Positions 18,519 through 26,934 of a stretch of 64,000 bases of DNA are shown one piece after another. The notes beneath the pieces were generated by a model. The model saw only the letters and a list, made by a program, of their open reading frames with translations. It did no database searches and was not told where the DNA came from. Position 1 is the stretch's first letter, and each line of letters opens with the position of its first letter. Location: positions 32,844 to 96,843 of the forward strand of contig JBHEOO010000008.1 in the NCBI GenBank assembly GCA_046260765.1. Direction: 5' to 3'. This DNA comes from Chromatocurvus sp046260765 (GTDB lineage Bacteria; Pseudomonadota; Gammaproteobacteria; Pseudomonadales; Halieaceae). A program made the position numbers and the translations under genes.

Positions 18519-18524
18519 AGTATA
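18519..18524 (-). promoter_or_regulatory. Probable -10 box of the BLUF gene
   Basis: TATACT on the minus strand, with TTACAC 18 bases upstream as a weak -35. It is half of a palindrome TATAG-TCAC-CTATA (18521-18534). Confidence 0.4.
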
Positions 18525-18535
18525 GTCACCTATAC

Positions 18536-18563
18536 TTGACATGTGTAATGTCTAGTTTAGTTT
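18536..18563 (+). promoter_or_regulatory. acsF promoter
   Basis: TTGACA at 18536-18541, a 16-base spacer and TAGTTT at 18558-18563. The -10 lies inside the PpsR-type palindrome at 18549-18566, so bound repressor would block it. Confidence 0.55.
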
Positions 18564-18566
18564 ACA
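18549..18566. promoter_or_regulatory. PpsR/CrtJ-type operator at acsF
   Basis: TGT-CTAGTTTAGTTT-ACA, an exact TGT-N12-ACA palindrome, about 50 bases before the acsF ATG. Confidence 0.8.
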
Positions 18567-18617
18567 CTGCAAACCTGCCCACCCCGGGGTGGACATGAAT
18601 CAAGAGGTCACCTGACA

Positions 18618-19694
18618 ATGACAGATGCTACAGCCGCCACAACCGAATCCGCCAAGGCTCGAACAGCAGAGCAGTCAAAAGCAAAAGATACGCTGCTTAC
18701 GCCGCGATTCTACCGCACTGACTACGCCCAACTCGACAAACTGGACATCTCGCCCGTGCGCCGCGAGTGGGACCAGATGATGGCCGCGTTCGAGCGCGAC
18801 GAAAACCGCGATCATTTCAAAAAAGAAGTCGATTTCGATGCCGAAGGTGTCAATATCCCCGAACACCTGCACGATGAGTTTATCGATTTTCTCGTCAGCT
18901 CCGTCACCTCGGAATACTCGGGCTGCATTCTTTATCAAGAGATCCAGAAAAACGTGAGCAACAAGGACATCGCCGACCTGATGGGCTACATGGCACGGGA
19001 CGAGTCACGCCACGCCGGCTTTATCAATCGCGCACTCAAACACCTGGGGTTCGCTGTTGATCTCGGTTTCCTCAAGCGCGCGAAGAATTACACGTTTTTC
19101 AAACCCAAATACATCTACTACGCGACATACCTGTCTGAGAAGATCGGCTACGCCCGCTATATTACGATCTACCGGCATCTCGAGCGCCATCCGGAGCACC
19201 GTTTCCACCCCATCTTCAAGTGGTTCATGGAGTGGTGCAATGACGAATACCGGCACGGGGAAGCTTTCGCACTCATCATGCGTTCGCACCCGCATCTCCT
19301 CAAAGGGGTCAACAAGCTGTGGATTCGATTCTTCCTGCTGGCGGTGTACGCCACCATGTATGTGAGGGATCATACACGCCCACAGCTCTACCAGGCGCTG
19401 GGCATGGATCCGACCGAGTTTGACTATCGCGTGTTCGACATCACGACCGAGATTACGCGGCAGGTCTTCCCACTTACCCTCGATACCGAAAATCCGGTGT
19501 TCCGGCGCGGTCTCGAGAAACTCCGACATATCAATGTCGCGATACAGGAGACGCGTGCCCGCGGTGGCATAATCGCCGGTGTAAAGCGGGGCTGGCTCAC
19601 CGTGCGTGGCGCCACCATATTTGCGCGGCTCTATCTGCTGCCGACCAAGTCCAATGAGTTGCCGGACACGGTCTGCATGGCACCTGCCTGGTAG
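18618..19694 (+). CDS. acsF: Aerobic Mg-protoporphyrin IX monomethyl ester (oxidative) cyclase
   Basis: A 358-residue diiron oxygenase that forms the isocyclic E ring, turning Mg-protoporphyrin monomethyl ester into divinyl protochlorophyllide using O2. Iron-ligand motifs are EYSGCILYQEIQ, RDESRHAGF and DEYRHGEAF. It stands alone behind a PpsR-type operator and ends in a terminator. No anaerobic cyclase bchE is visible in the window, so in this region ring formation depends on oxygen. Confidence 0.95.
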   Translation: MTDATAATTESAKARTAEQSKAKDTLLTPRFYRTDYAQLDKLDISPVRREWDQMMAAFERDENRDHFKKEVDFDAEGVNIPEHLHDEFIDFLVSSVTSEYSGCILYQEIQKNVSNKDIADLMGYMARDESRHAGFINRALKHLGFAVDLGFLKRAKNYTFFKPKYIYYATYLSEKIGYARYITIYRHLERHPEHRFHPIFKWFMEWCNDEYRHGEAFALIMRSHPHLLKGVNKLWIRFFLLAVYATMYVRDHTRPQLYQALGMDPTEFDYRVFDITTEITRQVFPLTLDTENPVFRRGLEKLRHINVAIQETRARGGIIAGVKRGWLTVRGATIFARLYLLPTKSNELPDTVCMAPAW

Positions 19695-19734
19695 CACAGG
19701 CAGGCGAGGGACAGTCGCGAAAACGATGCCCACA

Positions 19735-19771
19735 GAAAAAGGCGCCCGGAGATTCCGAGGCGCCTTTTTTC
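19735..19771. terminator. Bidirectional terminator between acsF and the bchP operon
   Basis: GGCGCC-CGG / CCG-GGCGCC stem with an A-run on the left and a T-run on the right, so it can serve acsF rightwards and the convergent bchP unit leftwards. Confidence 0.9.
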
Positions 19772-19817
19772 ATTAGTAAAGCCGTAACACGGTGGACATG
19801 CCTGTCACGCACTTAAG

Positions 19818-20093
19818 TCAACGCTGCCAGCGCAGAACCAGCTCACTGAGGTGTGCGACCAGGGCAACGACAAGCGCCAGGGCAACCCAATATAAAGCGG
19901 CATTCGACAGCACCAGCCTTAGAGCAAGAAACAGGCAGCCCCCAGCAACAAGGTTGGGCAGCAGCACGCCGGGAGGAACGCCGCGACCACTCACACGGTA
20001 AAGCACCAGCAGACCGACCCCCTCCGCAAGCACTGCAAGCAGAATCAGGTCAATAACCGCTGGCGATACCAGCACAGCAAGCAGCGACTCCAC
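19818..20093 (-). CDS. Small integral membrane protein after bchP
   Basis: A 91-residue hydrophobic protein with three predicted membrane segments (about residues 11-31, 42-62 and 66-84) and few charged residues. No family is recognised. It starts 26 bases after bchP and is followed by the shared terminator, so it is the last gene of the bchG-bch2-bchP unit. That context suggests a role in pigment synthesis or membrane assembly, which is inference only. Confidence 0.6.
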   Translation of the reverse strand: MESLLAVLVSPAVIDLILLAVLAEGVGLLVLYRVSGRGVPPGVLLPNLVAGGCLFLALRLVLSNAALYWVALALVVALVAHLSELVLRWQR

Positions 20094-20119
20094 TGCGCAG
20101 GACTAACCCAGCTTCGCGT

Positions 20120-21316
20120 TCAGGTACGCGCCACGCCCAGCAGGTGCGCCATATCCTTGAAGAAAATCCGCAGGTGCGCCACAGGCTTCGCACGAACCAG
20201 TTTTTTCTGCGTATACGCCTGCCAGGTGAGATACTGCACATCGGGGTCACGACAGATGGCAACGAACTTCTCCCTGCGCTTGTCACTGGAATACCAGAAG
20301 CGCTGCAGTATGCCGAGGACAAAGAAGACGCGGCCGTGCTCGCGCAAAAACCGCTTGCGCGCTGAACGCAGCGCTGCAGGATTTCCACTGAGCAGGAACT
20401 CTGCAACGGCCTCCGCAGCAAGTCGGCCACCCAGCATGGCATAATAGATGCCTTCGCCAGACGCCGGCGCAACAACACCTGCCGCGTCCCCCGCCAACAG
20501 CACACGACGCCCATCATCCCAGCGCTTCAGCGGCTTGAGCGGAATCGGTGCGCCCTCGCGCCGCACGGTTCTGGCGTCCTGCAGGCCCACCGTCTCGCGC
20601 AGGGCTGCTACCGATGCCGGTGCGGAAAACCCCTTCTGCTCACTGCCCACACCAATACTTGCCTTGTCTCCGTGCGGGAACACCCACGCGTAGAAATCCG
20701 GTGAAAGACGGCCCTGGTACCAGACGTCACAGCGCAGGGGATCATAATCCGCACCCGAGCCCGCAGCAGGCGCCTCGACAATCTCGTGGTAGGCAAACAC
20801 GCAGCGCATACGATCACCGCCGGGAACACACTGTGACGCCACGCGCGACTTTGCACCATCGGCGCCAATCACCGCGCTGGCAGTCACGCAGCGGTGCTCA
20901 CCGCTGCTGTTTTTGTCGAGATAGGTGATGCGCGCCTGCCCGTCTTCCAGGTATTCAAGCTGCTTGAATGTTGCGGTGCGCACCTCGGCACCGGCGCCGC
21001 GCGCCCGCTCCCTGAGCCAGGGATCAAAGACATCGCGATCGACCATGCCGACGTAGGTGTCGCCTACCGGCATATCGACGCGCGCATCCTTCGGAGAGAT
21101 CATACGCGCCGACTTGATCTTCGCCACGATCAAGTGCGATGGAATATCAAAGTCATCGATTGCCCTCGGCGGTATCGCGCCGCCGCAGGGCTTTATGCGA
21201 AACGCCCGCTCCAGCAGCAGTACCCGCTTGCCCAATCGCGCCAGGTCGGTCGCCGCAGTGGCCCCTGAGGGTCCTCCCCCGACCACAACTACATCAAAGT
21301 GTTCTACTGACTGCAT
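20120..21316 (-). CDS. bchP: Geranylgeranyl reductase
   Basis: A 398-residue FAD enzyme that reduces the geranylgeranyl tail of bacteriochlorophyll to phytyl. The N-terminal Rossmann motif is DVVVVGGGPSGATAATDLAR, followed by LLLERAFRIKPCGGAIPPRA and, later, VLLAGDAAGVVAPASGEGI for FAD binding. It starts two bases after the bch2 stop. Confidence 0.94.
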   Translation of the reverse strand: MQSVEHFDVVVVGGGPSGATAATDLARLGKRVLLLERAFRIKPCGGAIPPRAIDDFDIPSHLIVAKIKSARMISPKDARVDMPVGDTYVGMVDRDVFDPWLRERARGAGAEVRTATFKQLEYLEDGQARITYLDKNSSGEHRCVTASAVIGADGAKSRVASQCVPGGDRMRCVFAYHEIVEAPAAGSGADYDPLRCDVWYQGRLSPDFYAWVFPHGDKASIGVGSEQKGFSAPASVAALRETVGLQDARTVRREGAPIPLKPLKRWDDGRRVLLAGDAAGVVAPASGEGIYYAMLGGRLAAEAVAEFLLSGNPAALRSARKRFLREHGRVFFVLGILQRFWYSSDKRREKFVAICRDPDVQYLTWQAYTQKKLVRAKPVAHLRIFFKDMAHLLGVART

Positions 21317-21318
21317 GA

Positions 21319-22431
21319 CTACCTCCCGTGCAGTACTTCCACCATGGCAACCTCGCCGAATCCCGGCGCAGCGTGGTGATCATTGAATGTCGCAGACGTC
21401 CCGGAGCGCACTCCAGCACCCAGGACCGCCGCGTACAGGAAAACCAGGGCTTCACAGGCAAACACAAGCGCATAGGCATGCACAGGCTCCTGCAGAAGCT
21501 GTCGTGTAATATCGATGGCAACGGTACCCAGCAATCCACCAAGGCCAAAAGCGATAGCCTGGGCACCGCCCCAGAGCCCCATGCGCAGTCCGCCGTGCTG
21601 CATGCCCGCCATTTTTGTCGACTCGCCCGGCGTCATGCCAAAGACAGTGCCGGCGTAGGGCTCCAGAATCAGATCCTGCGCGCTGTAGGCAAGCATCGAA
21701 ACGAAGACAAACAGCGTAAATCGTCGGGCGGTTGGCTCGCGCCATACCTCTGACAGGGCAGCACGAAAGTTTACTCCTGAAGACGAACTATTCGCGGTGG
21801 CGGCAACCGGCGCCTGGCTTTCGGGCGCCTTGGCCTCGATGCCGTGCAGCGCCGCCAGGGTCAGGCAGACTGCCAGCAGGGAAACCGCGCCGGTGACCGC
21901 CACCAGGCGCTCGGGCGAGAAAGGATCAAGGAATTGGCCGGCAACCGTCGCGGTGATGGCAAAACCGGCGATCATCATGATCCACACAATGCTGGCGGCA
22001 GCGGCGCGCCGCTCCCTCGCGACACGCTGCGAAAGCAGAGTGAGCAGTGAAGTCCCGGAGGCACCGACACCGAGACCGATTGCAATAAACGAAAGTAGAG
22101 CCACAGTGAGACCCACGCCGGGCGAAATCTCGGCAATGGCAGTACCGATGGCCGCGCCGACACCGCCCAGCGCGAGCACCACAATCCCGCCAATGATCCA
22201 GGGGGTGCGCCGACGGCCGATGTCCGAACGGTGCCCGAAGTGGGGTCGGGACATCTGCACGAGATGGTGAATTGCAACCAGGAAGCCCGGGATCATGGCC
22301 GGCAGCGCCAGCTCTACCACCATCACCCGGTTTATCGTGGAGGTAGTAAGGACAACAACCGCGCCAATGGAGGTCTGCACAAGACCCAGGCGGACAATGC
22401 CAAACCAGCCAAGTGCCGGCAGGTTGTTCAT
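21319..22431 (-). CDS. BCD-family MFS protein (PucC/Bch2-like)
   Basis: A 370-residue polytopic membrane protein of the bacteriochlorophyll delivery (BCD) branch of the major facilitator superfamily. Hallmarks are GIVRLGLVQTSIGAVVVL, TINRVMVVELALPA and QDLILEPYAGTVFGMTPGES. It occupies the place of ORF428 (bch2) between bchG and bchP in purple bacteria. The family, with LhaA and PucC, is thought to help pigment delivery or complex assembly. It is a paralogue of the lhaA product in this window. Its ATG overlaps the bchG stop (ATGA). Confidence 0.88.
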   Translation of the reverse strand: MNNLPALGWFGIVRLGLVQTSIGAVVVLTTSTINRVMVVELALPAMIPGFLVAIHHLVQMSRPHFGHRSDIGRRRTPWIIGGIVVLALGGVGAAIGTAIAEISPGVGLTVALLSFIAIGLGVGASGTSLLTLLSQRVARERRAAAASIVWIMMIAGFAITATVAGQFLDPFSPERLVAVTGAVSLLAVCLTLAALHGIEAKAPESQAPVAATANSSSSGVNFRAALSEVWREPTARRFTLFVFVSMLAYSAQDLILEPYAGTVFGMTPGESTKMAGMQHGGLRMGLWGGAQAIAFGLGGLLGTVAIDITRQLLQEPVHAYALVFACEALVFLYAAVLGAGVRSGTSATFNDHHAAPGFGEVAMVEVLHGR

Positions 22432-23345
22432 GCGCCGACTCCCGGCAGACCGCGCACCGCAAAGGCGGCCACGAGCATGCCCAGCACATAGAGTGTCACG
22501 CCAGTGCCGTTATACCAGGGCGCAAGCCCCTTGGGGTCAGTCAACAGTCGACGCATCGCCAGGAGCTGAAGCACCATGCCTGCGCCGATGGCAGCAGCGA
22601 AGCCTTCTTTACCCCATGACACCAGCAGGAGAACAACAACGACCTGAGGGACCAGCATGACCACACAGGCCAGCCGCGCCGCACGATCCGGGCCCAGCTG
22701 GGCAGGAATACTGCGCACGCCCAGCTGCAGGTCACCTTCAATGGCCTTGAAGTCGTTCAGGGTCATGATGCCATGGGCACCGAGACTGTAGAGCACGGCG
22801 AGGATCAGAATCTCGTTGGCCGGCATAGCGCCACCCAACATGACAGCGGCTCCGGTAACCCAGGCAAGGCCTTCGTAGGAGAAGCCGACAGCCGCGTTGC
22901 CCCACCAGCCATTCAGCTTCAAGCGTGCCGGCGGTGCGCTGTAGGCCCAGGCCAGTATCAGACCGAGCACGGTCGCCCAGAAAACCACGGTTCCAAGCGC
23001 CGCCGCGAGCAGCAGGCACAGCAGCGACCAGATAATGGCGTAGTAAAGGCCTATCCTGCCGGGTACGCGACCGGAAGGAATCGGCCTTCCGGGTTCATTG
23101 ATCGCGTCGACGTGACGATCGAACCAGTCATTCACGATCTGACTGGCCCCACACACCATCGGCCCCGCAAGGATCACCCCGGCAACAATGGCCCAGGGCA
23201 TCTGTGCCGGTGACATACCGGAAGAGACCACGCCGCAGCCAAAAGCCCACATGGGCGGGAACCAGGTAATGGGCTTGAGCAACTGAAGAAGTGCCCGGGG
23301 ATCAAGCCGGGCCGGTCGGGTGAGCGCTGATTCAGGAGACTGCAT
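22428..23345 (-). CDS. bchG: Bacteriochlorophyll synthase (bacteriochlorophyllide geranylgeranyl transferase)
   Basis: A 305-residue membrane prenyltransferase of the UbiA family that attaches the C20 alcohol to bacteriochlorophyllide a. The NDWFDRHVDAINEPGRPIPSG signature (about residues 71-91) holds the Mg-diphosphate-binding Asp residues. About eight membrane helices are predicted. It is first gene of the bchG-bch2-bchP unit. No Shine-Dalgarno is seen before the ATG, and the -10 box of its promoter lies only six bases upstream, so the transcript may be leaderless. Confidence 0.95.
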   Translation of the reverse strand: MQSPESALTRPARLDPRALLQLLKPITWFPPMWAFGCGVVSSGMSPAQMPWAIVAGVILAGPMVCGASQIVNDWFDRHVDAINEPGRPIPSGRVPGRIGLYYAIIWSLLCLLLAAALGTVVFWATVLGLILAWAYSAPPARLKLNGWWGNAAVGFSYEGLAWVTGAAVMLGGAMPANEILILAVLYSLGAHGIMTLNDFKAIEGDLQLGVRSIPAQLGPDRAARLACVVMLVPQVVVVLLLVSWGKEGFAAAIGAGMVLQLLAMRRLLTDPKGLAPWYNGTGVTLYVLGMLVAAFAVRGLPGVGA

Positions 23346-23351
23346 TCTCTA

Positions 23352-23380
23352 AATATAGAAGGCCAGCGAATAGGTGTCAA
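23352..23380 (-). promoter_or_regulatory. bchG promoter
   Basis: On the minus strand: TTGACA (23380-23375), 17-base spacer, TATATT (23357-23352). It is the best sigma70 match in the window. The -35 is also one half of a PpsR-type palindrome. The start point would fall at about the bchG ATG (23345). Confidence 0.7.
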
Positions 23381-23392
23381 TTCATCATGACA
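23375..23392. promoter_or_regulatory. PpsR/CrtJ-type operator, bchG site 1
   Basis: TGT-CAATTCATCATG-ACA, exact TGT-N12-ACA, covering the -35 of bchG. Confidence 0.8.
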
Positions 23393-23409
23393 CTTATTGA
23401 AAAAAATAG

Positions 23410-23427
23410 TGTCATCTTCGTTTTACA
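23410..23427. promoter_or_regulatory. PpsR/CrtJ-type operator, bchG site 2
   Basis: TGT-CATCTTCGTTTT-ACA, exact TGT-N12-ACA, 17 bases from the neighbouring site. PpsR and CrtJ commonly bind such pairs cooperatively. Confidence 0.75.
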
Positions 23428-23470
23428 CAGAATCAAGGAGAGCGAAAACAGGAGAAAAGTAAACCGAACC

Positions 23471-24853
23471 TCAGGACGATACCGGATCTGACTCGAAACC
23501 GGAGATTTCGTAGCGCCGGAGTTTGGCGTACAGACTCTGTCGACTCAATCCGAGCAACTCTGCCGCCGAGGCCCGGTTATCCTGGGTCAACTCCAGGGCC
23601 GCCCGGATACACATCGCCTCAATCACATCGGTGGACTCCCGCACCAGTTCCTTCAGCGGCAGGCGTCCCACGCGATGCGTAATCTGCTCTATCGTTGAGG
23701 GCAGGCCCGTACCCATGGTCTGCTGACCGCTGACCCGGCGACTGACGTCGCGGATAAAAAAGGCAAACATCGGCCGCTGCGGGGACTCCGCCAGTGCCGC
23801 GGATACCTCGACATCCGTGTGCACACCGGAATCGCCGCGCAGTACAGTACTGAAGAGCTTCACCACACCGCGCTCGCGCAGATTGCTCAGCAGCACGCTG
23901 AGGTCCACGCCGGAACGCCCGAGCCAGCGATCTGCCACTATTCCTACCGTCTGCTCTTCATTGACAACCTGCGACAGGTCGACAAACGCCCGGTTCGCCG
24001 CCAGGACGCGGCCCTCGGTATCCGTCAGCAGAACGGCGTCCGGCGCCTTCTGCAGCGCGGGCGACAGCAGCGTATCACTACCGGCACTGGCCAACTGCTC
24101 GTGCGCCATTCTCACCAGGAAGCGCGCTTCGCTGGCCTGACGCAGATAGCTGATGACAACCGTCACGCGACTGCCGTCGCTCTCGAGCTGCAAGCCAGAG
24201 GCATGCGCACGCCCTACAGACTGCGCCTCAAGCATCAGTGAATTAACGGCCTGGACACTGTCGCTTCGCAGACCCAGAGGAAAAGCCTTGCCGACAATGC
24301 GGAGACCCTGATTACCCAGCAACTCCGCCGCCGCAGGATTGGCCTCAAGAACGCGACGGCTGACCGCATCAAGCACCAGTATGGATTCCGACACCAGGTC
24401 GAAAAGCTGCCGGTAGCGCGTCTCCACCTGCCGCAGACGCCAGTAATCCGCCTCCAGCGCCTGCTGCGCGTTGAGCAGCTGCTGACGCAGGCTCGCAACC
24501 GCGCGCATGTCCCGCCCGACGGCAAGAATGCGCGTATCGCCCGTGGGCGCAACCATACGATACTGCACGGGCAGCAGCGATGAGTCCGCCAGCAGATGAT
24601 TGACATCGGCGCGTATCGGCGTATCCGGCTCAGCAATAGCTGACCGCAGATATTCCGTGATACGACCGCGACTTTCCGGGGCTACCGTGTCAACAAGATC
24701 AGCGCCAATCCAGCTCTCATCAATGTAGGACTGCAATTCATCGCTGCTGAGCGCCAATTCGACAATTTTGCCATTCCTGTCCAGAACAAGAGAAAAATCC
24801 GCTACTTTTTCAAGCAGGCTCGCCAGCGCTGATATGTCCAAATCGACAAACAT
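23471..24853 (-). CDS. ppsR: Transcriptional regulator PpsR/CrtJ
   Basis: A 460-residue regulator with three PAS-type domains (roughly residues 10-110, 145-265 and 270-380), a Gln-rich linker helix QQLLNAQQALEADYWRLRQVE, and a C-terminal Fis-type helix-turn-helix (ALELTQDNRASAAELLGLSRQSLYAKLRRYEI; about residues 418-450). A Cys lies just before the helix-turn-helix (EAMCIRAA), matching the redox-active Cys of CrtJ. It represses bch, crt and puc genes under oxygen in Rhodobacter and acts as mixed repressor/activator elsewhere. Ten matching operators occur in this window. No operator is seen at its own promoter. Confidence 0.95.
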   Translation of the reverse strand: MFVDLDISALASLLEKVADFSLVLDRNGKIVELALSSDELQSYIDESWIGADLVDTVAPESRGRITEYLRSAIAEPDTPIRADVNHLLADSSLLPVQYRMVAPTGDTRILAVGRDMRAVASLRQQLLNAQQALEADYWRLRQVETRYRQLFDLVSESILVLDAVSRRVLEANPAAAELLGNQGLRIVGKAFPLGLRSDSVQAVNSLMLEAQSVGRAHASGLQLESDGSRVTVVISYLRQASEARFLVRMAHEQLASAGSDTLLSPALQKAPDAVLLTDTEGRVLAANRAFVDLSQVVNEEQTVGIVADRWLGRSGVDLSVLLSNLRERGVVKLFSTVLRGDSGVHTDVEVSAALAESPQRPMFAFFIRDVSRRVSGQQTMGTGLPSTIEQITHRVGRLPLKELVRESTDVIEAMCIRAALELTQDNRASAAELLGLSRQSLYAKLRRYEISGFESDPVSS

Positions 24854-24902
24854 GCATTTGGATCCGAATAAAAAAGTTAGTTTTAATTGCCTTAACCTCT
24901 AA

Positions 24903-24956
24903 GGACGCAGCGCGACGACTGTACACCTCGGACGCAGCGCGACAACTGTACACCTC
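24903..24956. repeat. Tandem 27-base repeat between ppsR and bchF
   Basis: Two adjacent copies, 24903-24929 and 24930-24956, of a unit beginning GGACGCAGCGCGAC and ending ACTGTACACCTC, with one mismatch. Each contains the palindrome TGTACA. It lies 50 bases upstream of ppsR and about 100 bases before the bchF operators. Confidence 0.85.
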
Positions 24957-25021
24957 TACTTGTTGTTCCTGCTTCTGTTTCTCCCGTCCGCAAACATAAG
25001 TTAAAGCCAGAAAGTGAGATT

Positions 25022-25039
25022 TGTCAATTTTAGTAGACT
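25022..25039. promoter_or_regulatory. Degenerate PpsR-type site upstream of bchF
   Basis: TGT-CAATTTTAGTAG-ACT: the right half deviates by one base from TGT-N12-ACA. It lies eight bases from the perfect site, the spacing seen in paired CrtJ operators. Confidence 0.5.
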
Positions 25040-25047
25040 ATACTTTG

Positions 25048-25065
25048 TGTAAGGTTTAGTTGACA
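25048..25065. promoter_or_regulatory. PpsR/CrtJ-type operator at bchF
   Basis: TGT-AAGGTTTAGTTG-ACA, exact; its right half TTGACA is the -35 of bchF. Confidence 0.8.
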
Positions 25066-25088
25066 TACGCTTGCAGTGCGTCTAACTT
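25060..25088 (+). promoter_or_regulatory. bchF promoter
   Basis: TTGACA at 25060-25065, 17-base spacer, TAACTT at 25083-25088. It would drive the bchFNBHLM-lhaA-puh run. Confidence 0.5.
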
Positions 25089-25126
25089 TGGTTTTGACGA
25101 CACGATAACGACGACCGGATGCCGCC

Positions 25127-25648
25127 ATGGACAACGCACAAACAGCACCCAAACCTCACTCTCTCTACACGCCGGAGCAGCGCGCACGCCGCGACGCCTC
25201 TCGCTGGACCATCGTTCAGGGCATTCTTGCGCCACTGCAGTTCCTGGTTTTTCTTGTCAGCGTCGTACTGGTGGTGAATTTCCTGGCCAACGGCAGTGGG
25301 CTCGGTGCAGCAACCGCATCCGTCGTCACCAAGACATTGCTGCTCTATACCATCATGATCACCGGCGCCATCTGGGAGAAAGAAGTCTTCGGTCGCTACC
25401 TGTTCGCCCCGGCTTTCTACTGGGAAGATGTCGTCAGCATGCTGGTCATTGCGCTGCACACGGCCTACCTGGTGAGCTGGATGTTTGATCTGTTCTCGCC
25501 CGCAGGTCAGATGTGGATCGCACTGGCAGCCTACGCCAGCTATGTCATCAACGCCGGCCAGTTCCTGCTCAAGCTTGGCGCAGCCCGCCGTGAGTCTGCT
25601 GCGGTGGCCGCAACTGAAGATTCAGCCTGGGCGGGGGCAGCAGAATGA
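25127..25648 (+). CDS. bchF: 2-vinyl bacteriochlorophyllide hydratase
   Basis: A 173-residue membrane protein that hydrates the C3 vinyl group of chlorophyllide a during bacteriochlorophyll a synthesis. Hallmarks are LYTPEQRARRDASRWT at the N-terminus and WEKEVFGRYLFAPAFYWEDVVS in the middle; four membrane segments are predicted. It is first gene of the long rightward bch-puh unit. Its stop overlaps the bchN start. Confidence 0.94.
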   Translation: MDNAQTAPKPHSLYTPEQRARRDASRWTIVQGILAPLQFLVFLVSVVLVVNFLANGSGLGAATASVVTKTLLLYTIMITGAIWEKEVFGRYLFAPAFYWEDVVSMLVIALHTAYLVSWMFDLFSPAGQMWIALAAYASYVINAGQFLLKLGAARRESAAVAATEDSAWAGAAE

Positions 25649-26934
25649 CCGGCGCGGTACTTGCCAGCGACGCGCGCCAGTCCCGGTTCCCGGTTGAACA
25701 GGAGCGTGGTCAGCGCGCAGTGTTCTGCGGTCTCACCTCTATCATCTGGCTGCACCGGAAAATTCAGGACGCCTTCTTCCTCGTGGTGGGGTCCAGAACC
25801 TGCGCCCACCTTATCCAGTCCGCTGCCGGCGTCATGATTTTTGCCGAGCCCCGATTCGCCACAGCAGTGCTGCAGGACAAGGATCTTGCCGGTCTCGCAG
25901 ATGCTAACGAAGAGCTCGACCGGGTCGCGGCTCAGGTCATCGCAAGACGCCCGGAGATACGCACCATTTTCCTCGTCAGTTCCTGCCCATCGGAAGTCAT
26001 AAAGCTCGATCTCACCAATGCCGCGCAGAGGCTGGGTGAGATCTACGGTGGCCGCGTAAAGTTCGTCGATTATTCGGGCAGCGGCATCGAGACCACGTTT
26101 ACCCAGGGCGAGGACCGCTGCCTTGAGAGCCTCACAGCACAATTACCGACAGATAACAGCAAAACACCTGCCCTTATGATATGCGGAACCCTGCCCGACG
26201 TTGTGGAAGATCAGTTTGCACGAATATTCGAGCAGCTGGGCATAGGCCCTGTGCGCTTTTTCCCGGCGCGTAACTCGGATGATATGCCCCCGGTGGGCAG
26301 CAACACACGACTGTTGCTGGCACAGCCCTATCTGGGTGATACCGCTCGCGCACTCATCGACCGTGGCGCGAAGCTGCTTGCCGCGCCCTACCCCTATGGC
26401 GCCGAGGGTACCAGCGCATGGCTGCAGGCTGCCGCTACCGAGTGGGGTATACCCGCGTCTACTTTTGAGTCGGTCACCGCAGCGCCTCGAGCCCGCGCAG
26501 AACATGCGGTTGCGGTACAGACCCGTACGCTCGCCGGCAAGCGCATCAGCTTTCTGCCGGATTCACAGCTCGAGATACCTCTGGCCCGTTTTTTACAGCG
26601 GGAATGCCAGATGGAGCTTGGAGAAATCGGGACACCCTTCTTTGATCAGCAGATTCTTGCTGGCGAATTACCACTGCTTCCGGAGGGCCTGCGCATCACG
26701 GAGGGTCAGGAGCTCAACGACCAGCTTGATCGTGTAAGACAGCTGCAACCAGATCTGACGGTATGCGGCATGGGTATCGCCAATCCGCTGGAAGCTGAAG
26801 GACTGCGCACCAAGTGGTCAATTGAGCTGGTCTTCACGCCGGTGCAGGGCTTCGACCAGGCGGGCGATCTGGCCGGGTTGTTCACTCGCCCGCTACTTCG
26901 CAAGGCACAACTGGGAGCGCAAATATGGAACTGA
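25645..26934 (+). CDS. bchN: Light-independent protochlorophyllide reductase subunit N
   Basis: A 429-residue nitrogenase-like subunit. BchN and BchB form the catalytic NB complex that reduces ring D of protochlorophyllide in the dark. The Cys ligands of the [4Fe-4S] cluster are expected in QRAVFCGL, SRTCAHLIQSAAG and VSSCPSEVIKLDL. It overlaps bchF and bchB by a few bases, consistent with coupled synthesis of a stoichiometric complex. Confidence 0.95.
   Translation: MTGAVLASDARQSRFPVEQERGQRAVFCGLTSIIWLHRKIQDAFFLVVGSRTCAHLIQSAAGVMIFAEPRFATAVLQDKDLAGLADANEELDRVAAQVIARRPEIRTIFLVSSCPSEVIKLDLTNAAQRLGEIYGGRVKFVDYSGSGIETTFTQGEDRCLESLTAQLPTDNSKTPALMICGTLPDVVEDQFARIFEQLGIGPVRFFPARNSDDMPPVGSNTRLLLAQPYLGDTARALIDRGAKLLAAPYPYGAEGTSAWLQAAATEWGIPASTFESVTAAPRARAEHAVAVQTRTLAGKRISFLPDSQLEIPLARFLQRECQMELGEIGTPFFDQQILAGELPLLPEGLRITEGQELNDQLDRVRQLQPDLTVCGMGIANPLEAEGLRTKWSIELVFTPVQGFDQAGDLAGLFTRPLLRKAQLGAQIWN

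Noticed and set aside
24903..24956. Tandem repeat as a CRISPR fragment
   Set aside because: The two units are directly adjacent with no spacer, and no cas genes are nearby.
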